A stretch of DNA of 16,500 bases, taken from NCBI GenBank assembly GCA_038209965.1, contig JBBQXF010000104.1:1-16500 (forward strand), written 5' to 3'. The stretch is from JALONO01 sp038209965 (GTDB lineage Bacteria; Bacteroidota; Bacteroidia; Cytophagales; Thermoflexibacteraceae). Of the stretch, positions 7,094 through 14,083 are shown piece by piece. A program made the translations under genes and the position numbers. The notes under the pieces were generated by a model. It made no database searches, was not told the origin of the DNA, and was given only the letters and a program-made list of their open reading frames with translations. Position 1 is the stretch's first letter. Each line of letters begins with the position of its first letter.

Positions 7094-8419
7094 ATGCCTG
7101 ACGAAAAAGAAGTCAAAAATCTAGACAGTATGCCCACCACGAAAGTGCAACGGGCGACCAAGTTTATGCAAACCGGGGTCAAGATCGGGGGTAATTATGT
7201 GAAGCACTACGCCAAGAAATTGGTGGACAGCAACACCACCCAGGCCGAATTGCACGCAAACAATGCCAAGGACATTTATAACGCCCTGAGCGAACTAAAG
7301 GGCAGTGCCCTCAAAGTGGCCCAGATGATGAGCATGGATCGCAACCTGCTCCCCTCGGCCTACCAAGAGAAGTTCACAATGGCCCAATACTCGGCCCCGC
7401 CCTTGTCCTATCCGTTGGTGGTCAAGACCTTCGCTTCGGCTTTTGGCAAAACCCCTGCCGATTTCTTCGATACTTTTACCAAAGATGCCGTCAATGCGGC
7501 CTCGATCGGCCAGGTCCACCGGGCCACCAAGGATGGCCAAGTGTTTGCCGTCAAGGTGCAATACCCCGGGGTGGCCGATAGTATTGCCTCCGATCTGCGC
7601 ATTGTCAAGCCGTTTGCGGTCCAGTTGTTGGGCCTCACCGAGCGCGACATTGATATGTACATGACCGAAGTGCAGGGAATGCTCGTGGCCGAGACCGACT
7701 ATGAGCTTGAGTTGAAGAACGCCGTCCACATTGCGGCCCAGTGCGCCCACATTCCCAACCTGTTTTTCCCCCGCTATTATCCCGAATATTCGTCCAAGCG
7801 GATTTTGACCATGGACTGGGTGCCCGGCCAACACTTAAATGAGTTCCTGCTCACCAATCCTACCCAAGCGGTGCGCAACCAGCTCGGCCAAGCGTTGTGG
7901 GATTTTTATGATTACCAGATGCACGTAATGCACATGGTCCATGCCGATCCCCACCCCGGCAACTTCCTCCTGCAGCCGGATGGCACCTTGGGCATTATCG
8001 ATTTTGGCTGCGTCAAGGTGATCCCCGAGGAATATTATAAAAAGCATTTCCGGGTCATCAGCCCGTCCATTTTCAAAGATGAAGCCACGCTGAACCAAGT
8101 TTTCTTGGATTTGCAGTTTATCTATGAGGATGACACCCCCCAGCTCAAACGCCTGTTCACCGACCTGTTTTCCGAAATGGTCGAGCTGACCATCAAGCCT
8201 TTCCGGTCCGGCGAGTTTGATTTTGGCAGCGAGGACTACTTCCAGCAGCTCTACAACTTCGGCGAGCGGCTGGCCAAAATGGACGAACTGAAGAAATCGA
8301 AGAAGCCGCGCGGCTCCAAAGATGCCCTCTACCTCAACCGCACTTACTTTGGGCTCTACTCCATGCTCAACCAGTTGGGGGCCAAGATCAGCACCAAAAC
8401 CAGCTTTGACCCAGCCTAG
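7094..8419 (+). CDS. ABC1/AarF (UbiB/ADCK-like) atypical kinase
   Basis: A 441-residue member of the ABC1 (UbiB, COQ8) protein-kinase-like family; members support quinone or lipid metabolism and act as ATPases rather than ordinary kinases. The N-terminal extension contains the family motif LKGSALKVAQ (69-77), here KVAQ rather than the commoner KxGQ. The alanine-rich nucleotide loop is AASIGQVHRA (135-144), the ATP lysine is K154 (AVKVQYPGV), the catalytic loop is HADPHPGN (283-290) and the metal motif DFG is at 303-305. All catalytic residues are present. No C-terminal transmembrane helix pair like that of UbiB is obvious. It lies downstream of a TetR regulator, suggesting controlled expression. 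No quinone-biosynthesis gene is in the window, so the pathway cannot be assigned. Confidence 0.92.
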   Translation: MPDEKEVKNLDSMPTTKVQRATKFMQTGVKIGGNYVKHYAKKLVDSNTTQAELHANNAKDIYNALSELKGSALKVAQMMSMDRNLLPSAYQEKFTMAQYSAPPLSYPLVVKTFASAFGKTPADFFDTFTKDAVNAASIGQVHRATKDGQVFAVKVQYPGVADSIASDLRIVKPFAVQLLGLTERDIDMYMTEVQGMLVAETDYELELKNAVHIAAQCAHIPNLFFPRYYPEYSSKRILTMDWVPGQHLNEFLLTNPTQAVRNQLGQALWDFYDYQMHVMHMVHADPHPGNFLLQPDGTLGIIDFGCVKVIPEEYYKKHFRVISPSIFKDEATLNQVFLDLQFIYEDDTPQLKRLFTDLFSEMVELTIKPFRSGEFDFGSEDYFQQLYNFGERLAKMDELKKSKKPRGSKDALYLNRTYFGLYSMLNQLGAKISTKTSFDPA

Positions 8420-8425
8420 GGCCGC

Positions 8426-8453
8426 GGCCACTCGCCAAGTTGGCCCACTTTTT
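8426..8453 (+). terminator. Weak terminator-like hairpin after the ABC1 kinase
   Basis: GGCCA/TGGCC stem (8426-8430 with 8441-8445), 10-base loop, then CACTTTTTAC. The stem is short; the palindrome just downstream may be the real end of the transcript. Confidence 0.35.
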
Positions 8454-8458
8454 ACCTC

Positions 8459-8507
8459 AAACCGCCCGGGCAGAAAATCTTTCAAAGATTTTCTGCCCGG
8501 GCGGTTT
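8459..8507. repeat. Perfect 49-base palindrome (24-base arms, one-base centre)
   Basis: Bases 8459-8482 are the exact reverse complement of 8484-8507, with a single C at 8483. The arms run AAACCGCCCGGGCAG, then an AT-rich inner part AAAATCTTT. As RNA it folds into one very stable hairpin. The 3' side continues TTTAAAATG, so there is only a short U-run. It could terminate transcription from both sides or be a copy of a genome-wide palindromic repeat; no other copy is in this window. Confidence 0.75.
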
Positions 8508-8665
8508 AAAATGCACCACAAGTGTAATCGGTTCACTAGCAAGAAGTTGGGCCGGGACAAAGCCGGTAATAGTCATTAAATCAAAAAAAAACTTAAAAAA
8601 ATATAAAACCCCTTGCAACCATTTTGCTTTACACTGGGTCTTCAGTGGGCAAGTCTTTTTATCCG

Positions 8666-8715
8666 CCATGTTTGCAAGTTTTTAAGAAAAATTAACCCCC
8701 AGTTTGCAAACATGG
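8666..8715. promoter_or_regulatory. Inverted repeat flanking the -33 box, possible operator
   Basis: CCATGTTTGCAA at 8666-8677 is the perfect inverse of TTGCAAACATGG at 8704-8715, with a 26-base AT-rich spacer. The right arm covers most of the -33 TTTG of the promoter at 8703-8733, so a protein bound here would compete with RNA polymerase. Confidence 0.5.
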
Positions 8716-8733
8716 ATTTATGTGATAATTTTG
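8703..8733 (+). promoter_or_regulatory. Strong Bacteroidota-type promoter of the giant lipoprotein gene
   Basis: TTTG at 8703-8706, a 19-base spacer and TAATTTTG at 8726-8733 match the consensus exactly. Transcription would start near 8740 and give an AT-rich leader of about 39 bases, in keeping with the high expression suggested by the gene's codon use. Confidence 0.75.
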
Positions 8734-8778
8734 CGAGTGCATTAATAACCTTAAATTACAATTAAAAAATCTATTTTT

Positions 8779-11700
8779 ATGAACAAGAACACTTTCATGT
8801 CACCCCTCCGTGGTTTGGCTTTGGCATCAGTAGCAGTGGCAGCACTGTCTTCTTGTGCGAAGGACGAGTTCACCGAGCAAAACGCGTTGGGCCTTGAGTT
8901 GCAAAGACTCCGTTCCCAACGTCAAATTGATTCGTTGGCGCGCGCGCAGCAACGGATTTATGACGTAAACTCATTGCGTTATCAGCGTTCCCTTGACTCC
9001 TTGGATCGGATCAACGCTGGTGGCCGGGTATTCTATTCGGTAGCGGTAGTGAGCGGTAGCAGTACTGCGTTCAGCACTGGTCGTTCAGAAGAAGCTGAAG
9101 GCGTTGCTGGTGCAACAGTTTCTGTTTCTCAGTATGGTGCGGTGGTTACTGTAACTACTCCTGCCAGCGGTTTGGCTACGGCTGAAATGCGTTCTGGTGC
9201 TGCTGTAGTAGTAATTTCTGCACCAAACCACACCACCCTCAATTACGTGGTGAATTTGACCCCTGACGGTTCTACGCAGATCGGTACTGGCTCTGGCATT
9301 AATCGCAATAATCCCGGTAACGGTACCACTGTGTATGTAAGCAACGTAATGCCTTTGTTCCAAACGGGTGGTGCCAACGCAGCTACTGCAATGGGTACTA
9401 TTCGTGGTTTGGCTTTGATCGAGACCAACTTGACCAACGACGTTCCTGAAGCAGTATCTCCTGCTATATTGGGCACCGGTACCAACTTGATGACGGCCAA
9501 CATTGACGTAAATTCTGCGTTCATGACCCGCTACATCAATAATCGGTTGAACAACTCTGCCATACCTTCTATTGGTGCTGGCTGGGAAGGTGATGTACAG
9601 AAAGTTGCTTACGAATCAGCTACTTCAGTAGCTACTTTGGATGCCACTGGTAACTATTCGGTATTGGTGCCAGCTACCGCTTCTGGTCTGCCCATCCGTT
9701 TGAAGTACTCTGACATCGCTACCAACCGTACTTGGTACGCTGCCCGTTTTGACGGGATTGACCACAATGCTGTGATCACTCGCCGCTTCAACTACGGACC
9801 TAACGCAACCCCAACTCCTGGTATTATTGTCGGAAACATGCCTGGCCAAGTAAACTTGACCCAGAGCTTGTCGGTAGTAACTACTGAGGCCACTGGTACG
9901 GTAACTGTTAACACCCCTGGCAATTTGACCAGTGAAGTGTTTAATGGTGTTCGTTACTTTGTGTTCAACGCTGCTGCGATGGGAGCTGCTCGTTACATTC
10001 CTGGTACTCCTGGTGCTTATTTGGCCAACGGAACTACTGGTGCTACTGTACCGACTGTTACTTTTGCGGCTGCTCCTGCTGGTGGTACTACTGCCACTGG
10101 TACAGTTGAATTGTCGGCTCCAAATGCTATTACCAACCTGCGCACGGTAGTTGGTGTTCGCGTTACTGCGGCTGGCGCTGGCTACACTGGCGGTACTGCA
10201 GCTACTTTCACGGATGGCTTTAACGTAACTGGTGTAACTGGTACTGGTACTTTGCAAGCTCCCATCGATCAACTTGGTTCTGTTCAAGTAATTGATGGTG
10301 GTTTCGGTTTTCGTTCTACCGGTGCTGCTCCTTACGGTACGCCTAACCAATGGACTGAGCGTGCTCCGACCATTTTGTTCAGCGGCCAAGCAACGTTGAC
10401 GGCTCCCAAAATTACCCCTGGGGTGAACTATGTGCGTGATGGTGCGATTGCTGGTTTTGTAAACGGTGTTTCCGACGTAGGTACTACTTTGGGTACCATC
10501 CAACGGATCAACGTAACTGCACCTGGTGCTAGCATTACTCCGGCCGACTTGGCCACTATCACCTTTGATTATGGCTCAGGCGCAGTAGTTCCTGCCAACG
10601 ATGGTGCTGGCAACGGTGGTGACGCTTTGTTTGTGACCAATGCTGGTGCACTGGAGTACAATCCATTGTATGGTACCGGTACCACTGCTGCGGTATTGGA
10701 TTTGGTTGCTTCGGTAGGTACTGCCGCCGGGATGTCCCGTGGTGCCCGTGCTTATGTATTTGTTCCTTCAGCTTCGTTGACTGGCCAAACTGTTGGTGGC
10801 GGTGCTACTTTCGCGGTTCAAGTTGATGCTACTGGTTTCATTTCTCAAGTACGGATTGCCACCCCTGGTTCTGCCTTCACCAACGCTGGTGTAAGCGCTG
10901 CCACTGTGGTTATCAGCACTCCTTCCAATAGTTTGTCGGCTCGTGCCTTCTTGCGTGGTACCGGAATTGACAATTACGTCTATGATATCGCCACTTTGGG
11001 TACAGCATCAATCGTAACTACTTTCAATTCTCAAGCTCGTCAGCCTCTTGCTGCTCTGCCTCCTTTTGGTGGTAACGCTGATCAAAACAATTACATTGCA
11101 GTATTTGATGCTCCTGCCGCTGGTGGGGTACAAGCTGAGGGTATTCCTGTATTTGACGCGCAAAACCGGATTGTTGGTTTGGAAATCACTAACCCAGGGG
11201 TTGGTTACGCTGCTCCAGTACGTTTCCGTATCGTCGCTGCTGGTGCTGCTCCTGCTACTGCCTTCCGTCAAGCTGGCAATGCTGCTGGTAGCGTGGGTAT
11301 CGTTGGCCGCAGCATTAGCATCGCTACTGTTGGTGGTACTGGCTATTCACTGGCTCCCCAAGTATTTTTCACTGGTGGTGGTCGGTTGTTGGCAGATCAA
11401 AGCAACTCACAGTTGTTCCCTGGTGATTTTAACATCGTCATTAATCCTGCTACTGGTGACTTGACCAGCATTGCTTACACTGGTCCTTTCTATTGGGATG
11501 TAGCTGCTTTGGCTGCTGATCCTATCCGCGTTATCATTTCTTCGGAAAACAACCGGATCAACTTGGAGCGGGCTTATGCTGCTTTCTTAGGCCAAGCAAG
11601 CGCTGCAGCAGCTGCTGGTATCATCTATGCGGTTCCAGGACCTAACGGTTCTATCCGGGCCATCCAAATGGTACGCGCTAGCTCCACTTTCCCAGGTGAC

Positions 11701-12249
11701 ATTGAAGCTTACTTGAATGGTCAAGTGACTACGTTGGATACTGTAGAATGGTACACCCGTACGTTACCCGTTCCTTACTTCAACACTACCAGCTTTATCA
11801 TCGCGCCACGGATCACTTTCCAAGGCACTGGTGCAACTCCTGGTACTGGCTTGACTGGTGCATTCGTATTGGCTGGTGCTTCCACTGGTGCTCCCGCGGC
11901 TGGCGCTCCTGTAGCTGGTGGTGGTACCGCTGGTGGCCGGATCCGCAACTTGCGCATCATTACTGGTGGTTCTGGTTACGTAAGTGGCCCCATCACTTTT
12001 AACTCACGCACCGTTGGTCGGCCTACCGACATCAATACCAACATCTTCCAATTCGTTGGTGCTTACACTATCAACTATTTGACTATCCGTAGCTCACCTA
12101 ACTTCTACGCTCAGTTGCGTACTGGTGTTCCTTTCACTGCCATCGGCATTGGAGTAGAAAACGGTGGTTTGTTCAACGTAGAAGCTTTCTCTGGCATCAC
12201 CTACGTACGTGACATCCACTACGGTACAGGTCAATATGTTGACAATTAA
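8779..12249 (+). CDS. Giant surface-exposed lipoprotein with G-x-G-Y-type repeats
   Basis: An 1156-residue protein. The signal peptide ends in lipobox LSSC, and the next residues are AKDE. A lysine followed by two acidic residues right after the lipid cysteine is the Bacteroidota surface-export signal, so the protein is probably displayed outside the outer membrane. A short helical stalk follows (LRSQRQIDSLARAQQRI, then RYQRSLDSLDRIN). Two beta-sandwich-like segments come next (GATVSVSQYGAVVTV; SATLDATGNYSVLVPA), resembling carboxypeptidase-regulatory/CnaB-like folds. Residues 455-1075 hold about seven diverged repeats of the G-x-G-Y type, e.g. ITGGSGYVSGPITF. Composition is dominated by A, G, T and V. 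Codons are mainly GGT, GCT, ACT and TTG, unlike the GGC-rich neighbours. No catalytic motif or type IX sorting domain is seen. It has a strong promoter and a strong terminator, so it is monocistronic. Structural or adhesive roles are guesses. Confidence 0.85.
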   Translation: MNKNTFMSPLRGLALASVAVAALSSCAKDEFTEQNALGLELQRLRSQRQIDSLARAQQRIYDVNSLRYQRSLDSLDRINAGGRVFYSVAVVSGSSTAFSTGRSEEAEGVAGATVSVSQYGAVVTVTTPASGLATAEMRSGAAVVVISAPNHTTLNYVVNLTPDGSTQIGTGSGINRNNPGNGTTVYVSNVMPLFQTGGANAATAMGTIRGLALIETNLTNDVPEAVSPAILGTGTNLMTANIDVNSAFMTRYINNRLNNSAIPSIGAGWEGDVQKVAYESATSVATLDATGNYSVLVPATASGLPIRLKYSDIATNRTWYAARFDGIDHNAVITRRFNYGPNATPTPGIIVGNMPGQVNLTQSLSVVTTEATGTVTVNTPGNLTSEVFNGVRYFVFNAAAMGAARYIPGTPGAYLANGTTGATVPTVTFAAAPAGGTTATGTVELSAPNAITNLRTVVGVRVTAAGAGYTGGTAATFTDGFNVTGVTGTGTLQAPIDQLGSVQVIDGGFGFRSTGAAPYGTPNQWTERAPTILFSGQATLTAPKITPGVNYVRDGAIAGFVNGVSDVGTTLGTIQRINVTAPGASITPADLATITFDYGSGAVVPANDGAGNGGDALFVTNAGALEYNPLYGTGTTAAVLDLVASVGTAAGMSRGARAYVFVPSASLTGQTVGGGATFAVQVDATGFISQVRIATPGSAFTNAGVSAATVVISTPSNSLSARAFLRGTGIDNYVYDIATLGTASIVTTFNSQARQPLAALPPFGGNADQNNYIAVFDAPAAGGVQAEGIPVFDAQNRIVGLEITNPGVGYAAPVRFRIVAAGAAPATAFRQAGNAAGSVGIVGRSISIATVGGTGYSLAPQVFFTGGGRLLADQSNSQLFPGDFNIVINPATGDLTSIAYTGPFYWDVAALAADPIRVIISSENNRINLERAYAAFLGQASAAAAAGIIYAVPGPNGSIRAIQMVRASSTFPGDIEAYLNGQVTTLDTVEWYTRTLPVPYFNTTSFIIAPRITFQGTGATPGTGLTGAFVLAGASTGAPAAGAPVAGGGTAGGRIRNLRIITGGSGYVSGPITFNSRTVGRPTDINTNIFQFVGAYTINYLTIRSSPNFYAQLRTGVPFTAIGIGVENGGLFNVEAFSGITYVRDIHYGTGQYVDN
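10141..12003 (+). repeat. Protein-level repeats inside the giant lipoprotein
   Basis: Seven diverged copies of hydrophobic strand, then G-x-G-(Y/F), then a second strand often written P-x-V-x-F. Copies lie at residues 462-475 (AAGAGYTGG), 503-512 (DGGFGF), 578-587 (APGAS), 692-700 (TPGSAF), 801-815 (NPGVGYAAPV), 848-862 (VGGTGYSLAPQVFF) and 1059-1074. Copies 3 and 4 have lost the aromatic motif. Spacing varies from about 40 to 200 residues. Confidence 0.65.
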
Positions 12250-12278
12250 TAGTGCATTGTTGACGTAAAGTCTAATTA

Positions 12279-12310
12279 CCAAAAAGCCGGGCCTTCGCCC
12301 GGCTTTTTGG
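12279..12310 (+). terminator. Strong terminator of the giant lipoprotein gene
   Basis: Perfect 14-bp stem (12279-12292 with 12297-12310) around CTTC, with core GCCGGGC, an A5 tract on the left and a T5 tract on the right, 29 bases after the stop. The symmetric A/T tracts make it bidirectional. Confidence 0.93.
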
Positions 12311-12341
12311 TTTATAAAGGGGTTACCTCAACCAGTTAAAA

Positions 12342-12403
12342 TCCCGAAGGGAGGCAAGGATGATAGGCAAATGGCCAATTCCAGCGGAAAAGCCCTGCAA
12401 GGG
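12342..12403. repeat. Two short palindromes, REP-like remnants
   Basis: TCCCGAAGGGA (12342-12352) and CCCTGCAAGGG (12393-12403) are perfect small hairpins with three-base loops in a non-coding stretch just ahead of the long repeat block. Such GC-rich mini-palindromes are often dispersed intergenic repeats, but genome-wide copy number cannot be seen here. Confidence 0.4.
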
Positions 12404-12455
12404 TGTTATCTCCGGTCGGAATTTTTTTTTATGATGGCTACCATGTTTCCCACAG

Positions 12456-12890
12456 GAAACCACTGTTAGGGGATTTTTCCCACAAGAAACCACTGTTAGG
12501 GTTTTCAACCACTCACCGGGTTTGATTGATCCCTCAACGGAAACCACTGTTAGGGTTTTCAACCACTCACCGGGTCTGATTGGTCACTCATAGGGTTTTG
12601 ATTGATCCCTCACAGTGGTTGCAAACCCTGTGAGTGGATTTTTCCCACAAGAAACCACTGTTAGGGTTTTCAACCACTCACCGGGTCTGATTGGTCTTTC
12701 AACGGAAACCTCTGTTAGGGTTTTCAACCACTCACCGGGTCTGATTGGTCCCTCATAGGGTTTGATTGATCCCTCACAGTGGTTGCAAACCCTGTGAGTG
12801 GATTTTTCCCACAAGAAACCACTGTTAGGGTTTTCAACCACCTATAGTGGTTTCATTGGTCCTTCACAATGGTTGCAAACCTTGGATGGT
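12456..12890. repeat. Interleaved tandem-repeat block with a 164-base higher-order period
   Basis: Unit A begins GAAACCACTGTTAGGG and usually continues TTTTCAACCACTCACCGGG; it starts at 12456, 12486, 12540, 12651, 12705 and 12815. Unit B contains CTCACAGTGGTTGCAAACC followed by CTGTGAGTGG, and occurs near 12609 and 12773, with a diverged copy near 12863. The order A-A-B repeats with a period of 164-165 bases. Unit B folds into a hairpin (CTCACAG/CTGTGAG with inner GGTT/AACC). The first A copy is truncated to 30 bases and the last is joined to a diverged B. There is no plausible gene here: minus-strand frames only translate the repeat. Confidence 0.85.
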
Positions 12891-12936
12891 ATTAACAGGT
12901 ATGGGGTATTTTTAATTCTTTTTAAGCATTGGGCGG

Positions 12937-12967
12937 TTGGGGCTTTGGCCGGATCAGGTTAATTTTG
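12937..12967 (+). promoter_or_regulatory. Promoter of the lipoprotein/FKBP operon
   Basis: TTG at 12937-12939, 20-base spacer and TAATTTTG at 12960-12967. The predicted start near 12974 leaves about 14 bases before the ATG at 12988 and excludes an upstream in-frame ATG at 12937. Confidence 0.55.
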
Positions 12968-12987
12968 TGGCTCAAATGAGACAAACA

Positions 12988-13488
12988 ATGAAAAATAAAT
13001 ATTACCTATTGGCCCTGAGCATCTTAATGGTCGGCTTGGTTGCCTGTGAGGAAAAGAGTGGCAAGGAAGAGAAGTCGGTGGTAAAAGTGCCCAAACTCAA
13101 TTTTACCGATCACCAAGCGGTGGTGCGGGCGGTTGACAAATACTTGTCCCAAAACACCTTGGAAAAAGGGCTGGTGTTCCTCTCGCTTCGAGACGAAGTG
13201 ACCAAAAAAGATTTGTATCTCAGCCCTCCCACCGGCTATGATTCAGTATCGTATGCGTCGGCGGAGAATGTGGTGAGTTTGGGCGTAAAAATGCACCCCA
13301 ATGATACCAAGGATGTTTATCTGGTTGATTTTAGGTGCGAGTGGGACGCGAACTTCATGGTGAATGACAGTGTGCAAGGGGGCATCAAGATAACATCGAT
13401 CGATATCCGGTCGGTGAATGAGAAGCCCCGCTACAAGTGGCAAAAGCAAACCAAATACTGGGATAAAGTACCCGTTTTGGTGCAGTAA
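12988..13488 (+). CDS. Small lipoprotein of unknown function (paralogue 1)
   Basis: A 166-residue lipoprotein starting MKNKYYLLALSILMVGLVAC with a lipobox at Cys20, followed by the charged stretch EEKSGKEEKS. In-frame ATGs at 12937 and 12976 would put a non-signal tail ahead of the signal peptide, and the first lies upstream of the predicted transcription start, so 12988 is chosen. The mature domain (about 130 residues) has a helical part (AVVRAVDKYL) and then beta strands ending in PRYKWQKQTKYWDKVPVLVQ. It is clearly related to the next protein: AVxKYx, a VxM strand, a W-D segment, DSVxG, then RYxW and a final VLVQ or AVVQ. I do not recognise a named family. Position suggests a role shared with the downstream paralogue and the FKBP isomerase. 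Confidence 0.82.
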   Translation: MKNKYYLLALSILMVGLVACEEKSGKEEKSVVKVPKLNFTDHQAVVRAVDKYLSQNTLEKGLVFLSLRDEVTKKDLYLSPPTGYDSVSYASAENVVSLGVKMHPNDTKDVYLVDFRCEWDANFMVNDSVQGGIKITSIDIRSVNEKPRYKWQKQTKYWDKVPVLVQ

Positions 13489-13600
13489 GCTTTCAGTCAT
13501 CGCGAGCGGCCTTCAACCGCACGAGGCCCGGCTGAGCTACGTCAGCCCTCCTACAAAAAACAATGAGCAATTTCAGGTGAGTAAAAAATACATCAGCAGT

Positions 13601-14083
13601 ATGAAAAAACAAGGTTTAACAACGTTTGTCCTCGTTTTCTGGGCATTGGTATTGGGCTACGGTTGTGGCAAGGGCAAAAAGGAAGTGCGGTTGGCCCCCG
13701 ATTGGACCCAACCGGAGCTGGCAGTGGCGGCCGTGGAAAAGTACATTGCAGAGGCCATGAAACTCCAAGACACGGGCATTATGCGCTATGACAACCAATC
13801 CCGCCAAGTGTATTACCTCAAGCCGGTGGAAGTACTCAAAACCGAGGTGCGCCAAACGGGAGACATCATGGGCGAAGTGGGGGTGCGAATGAAATCGACC
13901 TCAGCCATTGATGTGCTGGTAGATATGAACGTGACCTGGGATACCACATTGTTTGACAAAGACAGTGTGAAGGGGGTTTTCGCCGTAGGGGGGCTTTCTT
14001 TCCGACAAATCGGCGATACGGTGCGGTACCGGTGGGAGAAAAGTGGGAACGTTTATCGGAAAGTTGAAGCGGTGGTACAATAA
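13601..14083 (+). CDS. Small lipoprotein of unknown function (paralogue 2)
   Basis: A 160-residue lipoprotein. The start at 13601 (MKKQGLTTFVLVFWALVLGYGC) gives a proper signal peptide ending in Cys22; earlier in-frame codons back to 13418 lie inside the previous gene and encode no signal. The lipobox LGYGC is slightly unusual in having glycine at -3. The mature part matches paralogue 1 over nearly its full length: AVEKYI, VGVRMK, W-D, DSVKG, VRYRW and a C-terminal AVVQ. The pair therefore arose by tandem duplication and has diverged strongly. Its stop overlaps the next start (TAATG), so it is translationally coupled to the FKBP lipoprotein. The 112-base gap from paralogue 1 holds a 6-bp hairpin (13530-13547) but no good terminator. 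Confidence 0.8.
   Translation: MKKQGLTTFVLVFWALVLGYGCGKGKKEVRLAPDWTQPELAVAAVEKYIAEAMKLQDTGIMRYDNQSRQVYYLKPVEVLKTEVRQTGDIMGEVGVRMKSTSAIDVLVDMNVTWDTTLFDKDSVKGVFAVGGLSFRQIGDTVRYRWEKSGNVYRKVEAVVQ

Noticed and set aside
7162..7330. KVAQ in place of KxGQ in the ABC1 kinase as a sign of inactivity
   Set aside because: All catalytic residues are present, and to my knowledge KVAQ occurs in other ABC1 members, so it looks like a normal variant.
7835..8560. A 241-residue minus-strand frame over the kinase gene and the palindrome
   Set aside because: It is antisense to well-conserved kinase sequence and extends only because the palindrome is open in several frames.
9625..10503. A 292-residue serine/threonine-rich frame antisense to the giant lipoprotein gene
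   Set aside because: It is a shadow of the biased codon use (GGT, ACT, GCT) on the other strand and has no family features.
12456..12830. CRISPR array
   Set aside because: The units follow each other without unique spacers, spacing is irregular (30, 54, 111, 54, 110), and the sequences between copies are themselves repeated; no cas gene is present.
12323..12841. Two minus-strand open frames with the repeated peptide GEWLKTLTVVS
   Set aside because: They are direct translations of the DNA repeats, have no start context, are interrupted by a stop between 12563 and 12583, and one runs through the mini-palindromes.
13497..13560. tRNA-like string on the minus strand (TAGCTCAGCCGGG and a GAA-containing loop)
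   Set aside because: The D and anticodon stems overlap, there is no T-arm GTTCGA loop and no acceptor pairing. Only the 6-bp hairpin GGCTGA/TCAGCC is real.
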